From Halioglobus sp. (GTDB taxonomy: Bacteria > Pseudomonadota > Gammaproteobacteria > Pseudomonadales > Halieaceae), in the NCBI GenBank assembly GCA_029287595.1, contig JARFQU010000185.1, forward strand, positions 1-47,495: 47,495 nt of DNA. The letters are read 5' to 3'. A model generated the notes under the pieces. That model had not been told where the DNA came from, did not search any database, and saw only the letters and a program-made list of their open reading frames with translations. Position numbers and translations under genes: made by a program. This document shows, one piece after another, positions 34,639 to 43,932 of this stretch. Every line of letters starts with the position of its first letter. Positions within the stretch are counted from its first letter, which is position 1.

Positions 34639-35814
34639 ATGTTGCAACGGGAGTTTACCGAAGAGCAGAATATGTTCCGCGATGCTTATCGCAAGTTTCT
34701 TGCCAGCGAGATTGTGCCACATATGGAAGGGTGGCGTGAGGCGGGTATAGTGGACAGGGAAGCGTTTCTCAAGGCCGGGGCGCAGGGTTTCCTGATGATC
34801 TGGCCGGAGGAGAAATATGGCGGCACCGGCGATGACGATTTTCGTTTTGAGCAGATCATCATCGAGGAGACTGCCTACGCTCGCTGCGGCGACTGGTATA
34901 ACAGCCTGCACAGCCGCCTTGTGGGTCCCTACCTCACCCGCTTTGGCAACGAGGAACAGTGCCAACGCCTGCTGCCCGGTTGTATCAGCGGCAATACCAT
35001 CCTGGCCATAGCCATGACGGAACCTGATGCGGGCAGCGACCTTGCGGGCATGCGCGCCACAGCGGTGGAGCGGGATGACCACTGGGTATTGAATGGTTCC
35101 AAGACCTATATCTCCAATGGCATCAATGCCGACCTGGTGATAGTGGCGGCCAAGACCGATCCAGAGAACAATCCCCACCACATGACACTGTTCCTGGTGG
35201 AGCGCGGCATGCCGGGCTTCGAGCGCGGCCGCAACCTGGACAAGATGGGTATGAAGGCCCAGGACACAGCGGAACTGTTTTTCAACGATGTGCAGATCCC
35301 CAAGGCCAATGTTCTGGGGGAGCCCGGCAAGGGGTTTATCTACCTGATGGAAGGCCTGGCAGAAGAGCGCTTGATGGGTGCCGCCGGCTATATTGCCGCG
35401 GCGCAGCTTTCATGGGACCTCGCCGCCGCTTACGTGAAAGAGCGCAAGGCGTTTGGCAAACCGCTGGCGGCCTTCCAGAACACGCAGTTCAAGCTGGCGG
35501 AAATGCGCACGGAGTTGGATCTGGCGCAGACCTATGTGGACCAGTGTGTACGGGCCTTTAACGCGGGGCAATTGACTGCGGTGGATGCGGCCAAGGCGAA
35601 GCTGGTTACCAGCGAGCTGCAGATTGCCGCTGCCGACCTGGGCGTGCAGTTGCATGGCGGGGCGGGATATATGGACGAATATCCGATAAGCAGGCAGTAT
35701 ACCGACGCAAGAATTGCCACAATTTATGCGGGTAGCTCCGAGGTCATGAAAATTATTATCAGCCGGGACTGCCTCTCGGATGACTATGTGCCTTTCAATA
35801 CGCGCAATTTTTAA
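34639..35814 (+). CDS. acyl-CoA dehydrogenase
   Basis: The 391-residue FAD enzyme has AMTEPDAGSDLAGM and TYISNGINADL in the middle domain and IYAGSSEVMKIIISR at the C-terminus, where Glu368 is the catalytic base. Length and Glu position match the long/short-chain ACAD type. The reaction is alpha,beta-desaturation of an acyl-CoA. It starts the long plus-strand run through the racemase and DUF3604 genes; the next gene is 22 bases on. A branched or polycyclic substrate is inferred from the neighbours. Confidence 0.93.
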   Translation: MLQREFTEEQNMFRDAYRKFLASEIVPHMEGWREAGIVDREAFLKAGAQGFLMIWPEEKYGGTGDDDFRFEQIIIEETAYARCGDWYNSLHSRLVGPYLTRFGNEEQCQRLLPGCISGNTILAIAMTEPDAGSDLAGMRATAVERDDHWVLNGSKTYISNGINADLVIVAAKTDPENNPHHMTLFLVERGMPGFERGRNLDKMGMKAQDTAELFFNDVQIPKANVLGEPGKGFIYLMEGLAEERLMGAAGYIAAAQLSWDLAAAYVKERKAFGKPLAAFQNTQFKLAEMRTELDLAQTYVDQCVRAFNAGQLTAVDAAKAKLVTSELQIAAADLGVQLHGGAGYMDEYPISRQYTDARIATIYAGSSEVMKIIISRDCLSDDYVPFNTRNF

Positions 35815-35836
35815 CGCATAAACGAGGAGAATATTA

Positions 35837-36610
35837 ATGGATCTCGCAGGAAAAGTAGCAATTGTAACCGGAGGAGCCTCCGGCCTGGGCCGCGGTACGG
35901 TAGAAGCCTATGTCGCCAAGGGCGCGAAAGTCGCCATCTTCGATATGAACGAAGACAACGCCAATGAGGTCATCGGACAGCTGGGCGCCGACAATGTAGC
36001 CTTCTGGAACGTCAACGTCTCGGATGAAGATTCCGTCAGGGATGCTGTGGCAGAGGTGGTAGAAAAGTTTGGCGCCCTGCACATTTGCAATAACTATGCG
36101 GGTATCGGTAGTGCCTGTAAGACCCTGAGCAAAAAGGGCGTGTTTCCCATGGCGGAATACATGCGGATTATCAATGTGAACCTGGTGGGGACATTTAACG
36201 TGGCGCGCTTTGCCGCTGAGCAGATGGCGAAGAACGAACCCTTTAATGAATATGGCGGCCGCGGTGTGATCATCAACACCGCATCGGTGGCGGCATACGA
36301 GGGGCAGGTAGGTCAGCTCGCCTACAGCGCCAGCAAAGGGGGTGTGGTTGGCATGACCATTCCCATGGCGCGCGATCTGGCCAGTTATGGTATCCGCGTG
36401 AACACTATTGTCCCCGGACTGATCCATACACCGCTGTTCGAAACCATGCCCGAGAATGTGTACAAGTCGCTTGAGTCCAGCGTCCCCTATCCGCCGCGCC
36501 TGGGCCAGCCTTCTGAAATCGCGCATCTGTCGGTGTGCATCGCCGAAAATGAATATATGAATGGGGAGTGTATCCGCCTGGATGGCGCGATCCGCATGCA
36601 ACCTCGCTAA
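35837..36610 (+). CDS. SDR family dehydrogenase, 3-hydroxyacyl-CoA dehydrogenase-like
   Basis: The 257-residue SDR has TGGASGLG at 11-18, NNYAG, the catalytic Ser of NTASVAAYEGQ and YSASK thirteen residues later. The NTASVAAYEGQVGQ pattern resembles type II 3-hydroxyacyl-CoA dehydrogenases (HSD17B10-like) that oxidise hydroxyacyl-CoAs and hydroxysteroids; Asp at the end of beta-strand 2 (IFDMN) favours NAD+. AGGAG precedes ATG. Gene order between ACAD and racemase supports a beta-oxidation role. Confidence 0.92.
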   Translation: MDLAGKVAIVTGGASGLGRGTVEAYVAKGAKVAIFDMNEDNANEVIGQLGADNVAFWNVNVSDEDSVRDAVAEVVEKFGALHICNNYAGIGSACKTLSKKGVFPMAEYMRIINVNLVGTFNVARFAAEQMAKNEPFNEYGGRGVIINTASVAAYEGQVGQLAYSASKGGVVGMTIPMARDLASYGIRVNTIVPGLIHTPLFETMPENVYKSLESSVPYPPRLGQPSEIAHLSVCIAENEYMNGECIRLDGAIRMQPR

Positions 36611-36621
36611 GGAGTAATGAT

Positions 36622-37485
36622 ATGGGACCGCTGAACGGCTATACGGTAATCGAACTGGCGGGTATCGGTCCCGCTCCCATGGGTGGGATGATCCTGGCTG
36701 ACATGGGTGCCGAGGTCATTCGTATCGATAGGGCCACCGGTGCCAATGCGCTGGTAATGAAGGATGTCAGCAGTCGGGGTAAGAAATCCGTGGTGTTGAA
36801 CCTGAAGGATCCGGCTGGCCTGGAGACCTTGTTGCGTATGGTGGAAAACGCCGACGCTATTATTGACCCCTACCGCCCCGGTGTTTGTGAAAAGTTGGGT
36901 ATTGGTCCGGAAGCTTGTATGGCGCGCAACTCCAAGCTGGTGTTCGCCCGCATGACCGGTTGGGGTCAGGAAGGGCCGCTGTCCAAGGCGGCAGGACACG
37001 ACATCAACTATATATCCATTACCGGCGCACTGTATGCCATGGGCCGCAAGGGCGAAAAACCTGTGCCTCCGCTCAACCTGGTTGGCGACATGGGCGGCGG
37101 CGGTATGCTGCTGGTTAATGGCATCCTCGCCGCGTTACTGGAAGCGGCCAACTCCGGCAAAGGCCAGGTTATCGACGCTGCCATGGTCGATGGCGCGGCG
37201 CAATTGATGTGGATGTTTCATGGCTTCGAAGCCATGGGAATGTGGGATGCCAGCCAGCGCGAGAGCAATCTGCTGGATGGCGCAGCCCATTTCTACGACA
37301 CCTACGAATGCGCCGATGGCGAGTACATTTCCATTGGTTCCATCGAACCACAGTTCTACGCACTGCTCAAAGAGCTGGCGGGTTTATCGGAAGAAGAATT
37401 CGGCGACCAGAATAACCAGGCATTGTGGCCAGAAATGACAGACAAGCTGACCGCGGTGTTCAAGCAAAAGACACAGGCCCAGTGA
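36622..37485 (+). CDS. alpha-methylacyl-CoA racemase (CoA-transferase family III), cut by in-frame TGA
   Basis: The 287 residues before the stop are a clear family III CoA-transferase of the alpha-methylacyl-CoA racemase type, which inverts the alpha-methyl centre of branched acyl-CoAs before beta-oxidation. Catalytic His126 (GHDINY), Asp156 (LVGDMGGG) and Glu242 (IEPQF) are all present. Codon 288 is TGA where the family usually has Trp (QAQ-W-CDIMEGTDVCF), and the same frame stays open to 37755, so the gene would be 377 residues, the normal length. AAGGAG precedes the ATG by six bases. See the downstream fragment and findings for the possible explanations. Confidence 0.9.
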   Translation: MGPLNGYTVIELAGIGPAPMGGMILADMGAEVIRIDRATGANALVMKDVSSRGKKSVVLNLKDPAGLETLLRMVENADAIIDPYRPGVCEKLGIGPEACMARNSKLVFARMTGWGQEGPLSKAAGHDINYISITGALYAMGRKGEKPVPPLNLVGDMGGGGMLLVNGILAALLEAANSGKGQVIDAAMVDGAAQLMWMFHGFEAMGMWDASQRESNLLDGAAHFYDTYECADGEYISIGSIEPQFYALLKELAGLSEEEFGDQNNQALWPEMTDKLTAVFKQKTQAQ

Positions 37486-37755
37486 TGCGACATCATGGAG
37501 GGCACGGACGTGTGCTTCGCCCCGGTACTTAATTTTGTGGACGCGCCCAGTCACCCGGCCAACGTCGCACGTGATACTTATATAGAGGTGGACGGTATCA
37601 CCCAGCCGGCGCCGGCTCCGCGCTTCAGTCGCACACCCGCCAGCGTGCAGCATGGCGGCCATCAACCTGGTCAGGACACCGATACGGTACTCAAGGCAAT
37701 GGGGTTTGCAGAACAGGAAATTGCCGGTTTGCGTGAAGCCGGCGCGATTCATTGA
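37486..37755 (+). pseudogene. C-terminal remainder of the interrupted racemase gene
   Basis: In the same frame as the upstream racemase part, this 89-codon stretch reads CDIMEGTDVCFAPVLNF, then HPANVARDTY and PRFSRTPAS, the normal C-terminus of the family. It lacks a ribosome binding site before its first ATG (37495), so it is unlikely to be translated alone. In the family dimer this region wraps around the partner subunit, so losing it should harm folding. The stop codon could be a real nonsense mutation, a sequencing error (TGG to TGA), or be read through. Confidence 0.8.
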
Positions 37756-37779
37756 ACGGGATTAGCACCGAGGCAGCCT

Positions 37780-38568
37780 ATGAGCGAGTATGAAACCGTA
37801 TTGGTGACGCGCAAGGGCGCGGTCGCCCTGGTCACCCTGGACCGCCCCGCTGCGCTGAACAGTTTTAATGCGAGCCTGCGACGAGATATTCTGTGGGCAA
37901 TACGCGAAGTTAACGAAGACGACGATATCCGCGTGGTGGTCCTCACCGGCGCCGGGCGGGCTTTCAGTGCGGGGGCTGATTTGCAGGAAAAGCAGACTGA
38001 TCCCGAGCATTTTCGCGTAGAAGACCAACTCAATGGACAGTACAAGCCTGCGTTGATGGCCATCACGGAAGCGCCAAAGCCCTGGATTAGCGCCGTGAAT
38101 GGGCCCTGTGCCGGTATAGGCAGCGCCTTCGCCATGGCCTGCGATCTCACTGTGATGGCCGATGATGCTTTTATCTACCAGGCATTTACCGCAATCAGCC
38201 TGGTGCCCGATGGTGGTGCCACATGGCACCTGGTGCGCACCCTGGGGCGCAAGCGCGCCTTTGAGGTGATTGCAACAGGGGAGAAAATCTCCGCGCAGAA
38301 GTGTCTCGATTGGGGCCTGTGTAATCGCGTGGTGCCTGCAGATGAACTGCTGGAGCGGGGGATGAGTTGGGCCGCCGAACTTGCCGACAGAGCGCCACTT
38401 TCCCTGCGCTACGCCAAACAGGCATTGAACGAGGCAATAGAAAACAGCGTGGGCGAGACCATCTCCAACGAGGCCACGTTGCAACATATCTGCATGGAGA
38501 GTGAGGATGCCATTGAAGGTGTCACCGCTTTTATGGAAAAGCGCGCACCCGTATGGAAAGGGCGCTGA
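37780..38568 (+). CDS. enoyl-CoA hydratase/isomerase family, PaaG-like
   Basis: The 262-residue crotonase has no Glu at the first hydratase position (AGIGSAFA) and carries Asp144 in LVPDGGATWHL, the arrangement of PaaG-type isomerases and related ring- or double-bond-shifting enzymes. The oxyanion region AFSAGADL is intact. It follows the racemase by 24 bases. Expected role: isomerisation or hydration of an acyl-CoA intermediate of the same pathway; the exact reaction is not decided by sequence. Confidence 0.9.
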   Translation: MSEYETVLVTRKGAVALVTLDRPAALNSFNASLRRDILWAIREVNEDDDIRVVVLTGAGRAFSAGADLQEKQTDPEHFRVEDQLNGQYKPALMAITEAPKPWISAVNGPCAGIGSAFAMACDLTVMADDAFIYQAFTAISLVPDGGATWHLVRTLGRKRAFEVIATGEKISAQKCLDWGLCNRVVPADELLERGMSWAAELADRAPLSLRYAKQALNEAIENSVGETISNEATLQHICMESEDAIEGVTAFMEKRAPVWKGR

Positions 38569-38678
38569 GCAGGACCGACTCCGAGGAAAAAGCAGATCCC
38601 AGGCCGCCGACTGAGGGGTGCTCCCTGCAGACGTGATCTGCGCTATAGTGTGCGGCCAGCCACGCAGAGGGTTCTTTG

Positions 38679-40208
38679 GTGGACAGTGACAGCAGGCCCG
38701 AATTGCACTCCTGGCGAGAACGCCGGGATCGCACCCTGGATGAATACCGCAGCGCTGCGCGCGATAAACGCCACAGCAAGGGTTATCGCACCGCCCGGGA
38801 AAACGTCGCCGACCTGACTGATGAGGGCAGCTTCCAGGAATATGGACAATTGGCGGTCGCGGCCCAGCGCAGTCGACGCGATTACGAGGAGCTGCAATCC
38901 AGTACCGCCGCCGACGGGATTATCACCGGCACCTGTACTATTAATCGCGAGCAGTTGGGAGAGAAAAATTCCCGGGCGATTATCATTGTCAACGATTACG
39001 CGGTGCTGGCTGGTACCCAGGGCTTTTTTCATCACAAAAAACTCGATCGCATGTGTGAGCTGGCGCGGGAACTACGCTTGCCCGTGGTTATGTACACCGA
39101 AGGTGGTGGCGGTCGTCCCGGGGACACCGATGTCACTACCCAGATCGCCGGCCTCAATATTGATTCGTTCCACACCTGGGCTGCGTTAGGCGGACAGGTG
39201 CCTCGTATCGCGGTAAACAACGGCTACTGCTTCGCAGGAAATGCAGCCCTGTTTGGTTGCGCCGATTTTACCATCGCCACACGCAATTCCTGGATTGGCA
39301 TGGCGGGCCCCGCCATGATTACGGGGGGTGGCCTGGGTGATTTTCATCCCACGGAAATAGGTCCCATTGAAGTACAGGAAAAAAACGGTGTGGTAGATAT
39401 CGTTGCCGATGACGAGGCCCATGCCACTGCTCTGGCGCGGCAACTGCTGTCGTATTTCCAGGGGCCGGCAACGCAATGGTCAGCCAGGCCACAGGAAGCC
39501 CTGCGGGAGATGATTCCCGAGGACCGGCGTTGGGCCTACCCCGTGCGCCAGGTAATAGAGACGCTCGCCGATGAGGGGTCCTTCCTCGAGTTACAGCGTA
39601 TCTATGGTCGCAGTATTATCACCGGTTTTCTCCGCATGGAAGGGCGTCCCGTAGCGCTGATCGCCAACGATTGCCAGCAGATGGGTGGCGCGGTAGATGC
39701 CGAGTCGGCGCGCAAAGCGGCGCGTTTCCTGCGCATTTGTAATGCCTTTGATCTCCCGCTGCTGTCTCTTACCGACACACCAGGTTTCATGGTTGGGCCA
39801 GCGAGCGAAGAGCAGGCCGCGGTTCGGCACATGGGCGATTTGTTCCTGGCGGGTGCCGCCATGCGTGTACCCATCGTGGCGATCTTCCTGCGCAAGGGTT
39901 ACGGCCTGGGCGCCATGGCCATGACCGGCGGCAGTTTCGTTCGCCCGGTTTACGCCGCTTCCTGGCCTACCGGCGAATTTGGGGGCATGGGCCTGGAGGG
40001 AGCGGTACGCCTGGGTTTCAGTAAGGAGTTGGAAGCGGTTCAGGATGCCGCCGAACGCGAGGCGCTGTTCGACAAACTGGTGTCACAGGCCTATGAGGCG
40101 GGCAAGGCAACGGAGGCAGCGGCGCACCTGGAACTGGATGCGGTGATAGATCCCGCAGAAACCCGCGCGGTGATACTGCGCGCGCTGGCCGCAGCGGGGA
40201 AACGCTAG
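38679..40208 (+). CDS. acyl-CoA carboxylase beta (carboxyltransferase) subunit
   Basis: The 509-residue protein has the two carboxyltransferase halves: an N-terminal half with GRPGDTDVTTQIAG, NNGYCFAGNAALFGCADF and GGGLGDFHPTEIG, and a C-terminal half with GFMVGPASEEQAAVRHMG and GYGLGAMAM. It should transfer CO2 from biotin to an acyl-CoA such as propionyl-, methylcrotonyl- or geranyl-CoA type substrates. No biotin-carboxylase alpha subunit is in the window, so the partner is encoded elsewhere or the protein is used alone. GTG at 38679, seven bases after AGAGGG, is preferred over TTG at 38676. Confidence 0.9.
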   Translation: MDSDSRPELHSWRERRDRTLDEYRSAARDKRHSKGYRTARENVADLTDEGSFQEYGQLAVAAQRSRRDYEELQSSTAADGIITGTCTINREQLGEKNSRAIIIVNDYAVLAGTQGFFHHKKLDRMCELARELRLPVVMYTEGGGGRPGDTDVTTQIAGLNIDSFHTWAALGGQVPRIAVNNGYCFAGNAALFGCADFTIATRNSWIGMAGPAMITGGGLGDFHPTEIGPIEVQEKNGVVDIVADDEAHATALARQLLSYFQGPATQWSARPQEALREMIPEDRRWAYPVRQVIETLADEGSFLELQRIYGRSIITGFLRMEGRPVALIANDCQQMGGAVDAESARKAARFLRICNAFDLPLLSLTDTPGFMVGPASEEQAAVRHMGDLFLAGAAMRVPIVAIFLRKGYGLGAMAMTGGSFVRPVYAASWPTGEFGGMGLEGAVRLGFSKELEAVQDAAEREALFDKLVSQAYEAGKATEAAAHLELDAVIDPAETRAVILRALAAAGKR

Positions 40209-40210
40209 CC

Positions 40211-41227
40211 TTGTCCCAGCTCGATGGCAGTGTCTATGTTTTTTGTCCGCGAGCGGTATTGCAGGCGGCCTCCGTCCTGGGCGTCGATCAGCGCGCCCTG
40301 TTGCGCGATGCGCGAATCAAGCCCGAGTTATTGCGTTCACCGGGGGAGCGCATCTCGATGCAGCAGTACATGGCGCTGTATCGGCTGGCAGCAGAGCGTT
40401 CGGGGGATCCTGACCTGGGTCTGTATGTAGGGCATATCATTTATTTCAGTGGCATGAACCTGCACCTGTATATGACCACCATCTGCCGCAACCTGAAGGA
40501 ATACTTCAACGTCATCCCCAGCACTATCAAGTTGCGCGGTGATACCGGCAGGGTGCTCATCAGGCCCAAGGACGAATTCATACGCCTGGAATGGCATCCG
40601 CTGCACGAGAGTACCCGCTGCTGGCGTCCGCTGGTGGATGAAATGCTGAAATCTTCCGCGGAAATCGTCAACGCGATCTGTGCCTTGCCAGTCCCGGTTC
40701 TGGCAGCGGAGTTTGCTTACCCGGCACCGGATGATACCGGCGCATTGAAGGCTGCATTTGGCCCCAATCTGCGCTTTGGTTGCAAGGTCAGCTGCCTGTA
40801 TTTTGCCCGGGAGAGTGTGCGCTACCCACTGGTGGAGCTGGATTTCAAGCTCGGCCGCGATTACTGGGCGCAACCGCACTCGGTATTTGATGAGCCGGAA
40901 GTGGTGGATCCGTTTCTGCGTGATACGCGCTCCGCTGTGCGCCGGGCGCTGCCGGGCGGCTCTCTTACCATAGACGGACTGGCCAGTGAGCTGGGCATTT
41001 CACGGCGCACGCTGCAGCGCAGGCTGAGTGCGCTGGATTCCAGTTTCAAGCAGTTATTACAGGATGTGCGGGAGGAAATGTCCCAGCGTTACCTGGACGA
41101 TCCACGCCTGGCGATAACGGAAATAGCCCTGTTGCTTGGCTATTCTGACCAGGCGTCCTTTTCCAACGCCTTCAAAACATGGCGCGGCTGCGCGCCCAGT
41201 GAATACCGCCAGCGCGGCAAGGGATGA
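40211..41227 (+). CDS. AraC family transcriptional regulator
   Basis: The 338-residue protein combines an Arabinose-binding-like N-terminal sensor domain with a C-terminal AraC domain (LASELGISRRTLQRRL and ITEIALLLGYSDQASFSNAFK). It starts with TTG two bases after the carboxylase stop; no in-frame ATG gives a complete sensor domain, and GGGGAAA precedes the TTG. It is the second regulator of this type in the window, within the plus-strand run, and probably controls the racemase/carboxylase or DUF3604 genes. Confidence 0.9.
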   Translation: MSQLDGSVYVFCPRAVLQAASVLGVDQRALLRDARIKPELLRSPGERISMQQYMALYRLAAERSGDPDLGLYVGHIIYFSGMNLHLYMTTICRNLKEYFNVIPSTIKLRGDTGRVLIRPKDEFIRLEWHPLHESTRCWRPLVDEMLKSSAEIVNAICALPVPVLAAEFAYPAPDDTGALKAAFGPNLRFGCKVSCLYFARESVRYPLVELDFKLGRDYWAQPHSVFDEPEVVDPFLRDTRSAVRRALPGGSLTIDGLASELGISRRTLQRRLSALDSSFKQLLQDVREEMSQRYLDDPRLAITEIALLLGYSDQASFSNAFKTWRGCAPSEYRQRGKG

Positions 41228-41248
41228 AGTGATGTACAAAGGTAAAAT

Positions 41249-43129
41249 ATGAATATGCGAATTAGGAAAAGCCTGGTCTGCCTCGTTGCGCCGATGCTGG
41301 TCGCGACTGCAGGTGCCAATGATGGCAAGCAGCTACTGTGGGGCGACACCCACCTGCATACCACCTATTCATCGGATGCTTTCGCCAACAACAACCTGCT
41401 GGCCGATCCGGAAACGGCTTACCGCTATGCCAGTGGCTTGCCCACAATTCACCCCTATCACCGGGCCAGTGTGCGGATTGAAACGCCCCTGGACTTCCTG
41501 GTGGTGTCAGATCATGCGGAATTCCTCGGCGTGATAAGGCATGTCTATTTTGACGGGGTGGATACTTCCGAGTTGGGCATACTCGATGCAGCGAAGGCCA
41601 AACTCGCTCAGTGGATCTTGCGCAGGGCGATCGATTCCAGGGATGGCCGCAAGCTGTTTGTCGATGTGCTGCCGGCCCCAGAGGACCCGCGAAAAGCCGC
41701 CGTTGAAACCCTGGCCGGGCTGGACGGTAACGTGGGCTGGTTGCCGCCCATGCCGCAGGTGGAAGTGGATACCTGGAACCGGATAACGGATATCGCCGAG
41801 CGCTATAACAAGCCGGGTGAATTTACGGCGATGATAGGCTGGGAGTGGAGTTCCATACCCGGTGGCGCCAACCTCCACCGGGTAGTGCTTACCGATGTAG
41901 GGGCGAGCGTGGCGCAGCAATTTCAGCCTTTCGGCCTGGACGACAGCCCCTATCCTGAAGACCTGTGGGCCTGGCTGGAGAAAACAAGTGCCGCCACCGG
42001 GGCCGATTTTCTCGCGATACCGCACAACTCGAACATCTCCAAGGGCTTTATGTTCGATACTAAAACCTTGCGTGGCGCCGGGTTCACGCCAGAGTATGTG
42101 GCGCTGCGCGCCAAATGGGAGAGGATAGCGGAAATCACCCAGATCAAGGGTGACTCCGAGACTCACCCGGACCTGTCACCGGATGATGAGTTTGCCGACT
42201 TTGAAACTTACCCATTTTATATACAGCGTGAGAATTCCGAGTATGTGGCCGCCGTGGGTGATTATCTGCGACCAGCGTTGATGCGTGGCCTTGAGTTGGA
42301 ACAGCAGTTGGGACAGAACCCCTACCAGCTGGGGTTGATTGGCTCAACCGATGCACACACGTCATTGCCATCAGCGGAGGAAGACAACTTCCACGGTAAA
42401 TTGGCCACGGATTCCATTCCCGAAAACAAGGATTCCGGCTGGACCGAGGATGGTGCCTATGGCTGGGGTATGTCGGCATCGGGACTGGCGGCGGTATGGG
42501 CCCGGGAAAACACCCGTGAGTCTATCCTCGCCGCCATGCAGCGCCGGGAAGTGTATGCGACCACCGGGCCCCGTATCGGGGTACAGTTCTTCGGTGGTTG
42601 GGGCTTTACCGAAGAAGACCTGACGGGGGAGGGGCTTTATGCCCGGGCCACCGCGAGCGGTGTGCCTATGGGTGGTGAACTGCCGGCGCAGCCAGCCCCG
42701 GCCGCGGGCCCGGTATTCATCGTTCAGGCGATGAAGGACCCACTGGGCGCTAACCTCGACCGCGTGCAAATCGTAAAAGGCTGGCTTGATGACCAGGGTG
42801 TGTCGCGGGAAAAGGTCTTTGATATTGCCTGGGCGGGAGACCGCGAACGGGATGCCGACGGGCGACTGCCGGATTTGGGCAATACGGTCAATTTGGCTAA
42901 TGCTTCGTATGCCAACACCATCGGCGAGGCGCAATTTAGCGCACTGTGGCAGGATCCGGAGTTCAGACCGGGGCAATCCGCATTTTACTATGTAAGAATA
43001 TTGCAGATACCGACCCCGCGACACTCGCTGTACGACGTGGTCGCGCTCAATGTCGACGTGGACACCCGGCGCCCGGACAGTATCCAGGAACGCGCCTATA
43101 CGTCCCCAATCTGGTACCAATCACGCTAA
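41249..43129 (+). CDS. DUF3604 exported PHP-like protein, copy 1
   Basis: The 626-residue protein has a Sec signal peptide (cleavage near AGA/AND at about 22-24) and the DUF3604 domain. The metal-binding pattern is visible: GDTHLH at 32-37, SDHAE at 87-91, IPHNSN at 257-262, GDSETHP at 301-307 and GSTDAH at 365-370. This is the arrangement of PHP-type metal-dependent hydrolases, but the substrate is unknown. AAAGG precedes the ATG. It is 21 bases after the AraC gene and 35 before an SDR gene, and two more paralogues follow. Confidence 0.92.
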   Translation: MNMRIRKSLVCLVAPMLVATAGANDGKQLLWGDTHLHTTYSSDAFANNNLLADPETAYRYASGLPTIHPYHRASVRIETPLDFLVVSDHAEFLGVIRHVYFDGVDTSELGILDAAKAKLAQWILRRAIDSRDGRKLFVDVLPAPEDPRKAAVETLAGLDGNVGWLPPMPQVEVDTWNRITDIAERYNKPGEFTAMIGWEWSSIPGGANLHRVVLTDVGASVAQQFQPFGLDDSPYPEDLWAWLEKTSAATGADFLAIPHNSNISKGFMFDTKTLRGAGFTPEYVALRAKWERIAEITQIKGDSETHPDLSPDDEFADFETYPFYIQRENSEYVAAVGDYLRPALMRGLELEQQLGQNPYQLGLIGSTDAHTSLPSAEEDNFHGKLATDSIPENKDSGWTEDGAYGWGMSASGLAAVWARENTRESILAAMQRREVYATTGPRIGVQFFGGWGFTEEDLTGEGLYARATASGVPMGGELPAQPAPAAGPVFIVQAMKDPLGANLDRVQIVKGWLDDQGVSREKVFDIAWAGDRERDADGRLPDLGNTVNLANASYANTIGEAQFSALWQDPEFRPGQSAFYYVRILQIPTPRHSLYDVVALNVDVDTRRPDSIQERAYTSPIWYQSR

Positions 43130-43164
43130 TCACAAAATTGAATGACTTACAGGGAGAGCTCACT

Positions 43165-43932
43165 ATGAAAAATCTTTTTGATGTATCCGGCAAGGTTGCC
43201 GTGGTGACCGGCGGCTCACGCGGTATAGGTGCAATGATAGCGCGGGGCTTCGTGGAGAATGGTGTGAAAACCTACATCACCGCCCGCAGGGAGGAAGAGC
43301 TCAATGCTACGGCGGCGGAACTCTGCACAATGGGAGAGTGCATTGCGCTGCCTTCCAATCTGGCTACCCTGGAAGGCGTTACCGCATTCGCCGATAGCAT
43401 CAAGGAACGTGAAGAGCAGGTCGATATACTGGTAAACAATGCCGGGGCGACCTGGGGAGCGGAATTTGAAGACTTTCCCGAGGCCGGTTGGGACAAGATC
43501 ATGGACCTCAACGTGAAGTCCCTGTTTTTTTTAACGCAGCAGTTATTACCTGTGCTGCGGGCCGCCGGTAACGCCGAGGATCCCGCCCGGGTTATCAATA
43601 TCGGCTCCATCAACGGGTTTACCAATCCTCATATGAAGAACTACTCCTACTCCGCCAGTAAGGCGGCGGTACACCATCTGACGCGTCACCTGGGTGGTGA
43701 CCTGGCCTCGGAGCACATCAACGTCAATGCCATCGCCCCGGGCTTTTTCCCCAGCAAGATGACCGCGCATATGCTGGAGGACGAACAGGAGATGTTGCAT
43801 GCCATACCCCGGGGACGTATCGGCAGCCCGGAGGATGCCGCAGGTACCGCTATTTACCTGAGCTCCCGCGCCTCCGCCTGGGTTACCGGCCACACGCTGG
43901 CGCTCGATGGGGGTTATCTTGCGCTGGTATAA
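43165..43932 (+). CDS. SDR family oxidoreductase, RhlG/3-oxoacyl reductase-like
   Basis: The 255-residue SDR has TGGSRGIG near 15-22, NNAG, the NIGSING segment and YSASK fourteen residues after the Ser, as in RhlG-type NADPH-dependent 3-oxoacyl reductases, and Arg at strand 2 (ITARREE) for NADPH. Start ATG at 43165 follows GGGAGAG; the longer upstream frame overlaps the DUF3604 gene. It sits between DUF3604 copies 1 and 2 and may be translated with copy 1. Confidence 0.92.
   Translation: MKNLFDVSGKVAVVTGGSRGIGAMIARGFVENGVKTYITARREEELNATAAELCTMGECIALPSNLATLEGVTAFADSIKEREEQVDILVNNAGATWGAEFEDFPEAGWDKIMDLNVKSLFFLTQQLLPVLRAAGNAEDPARVINIGSINGFTNPHMKNYSYSASKAAVHHLTRHLGGDLASEHINVNAIAPGFFPSKMTAHMLEDEQEMLHAIPRGRIGSPEDAAGTAIYLSSRASAWVTGHTLALDGGYLALV

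Noticed and set aside
35834-36601. 255-codon open frame on the minus strand
   Set aside because: Antisense to the SDR gene over its whole length; the SDR has full catalytic motifs.
42946-43164. Upstream extension of the SDR reading frame
   Set aside because: It runs inside the DUF3604 gene in another frame; the ATG at 43165 has a good ribosome binding site and starts the SDR fold.
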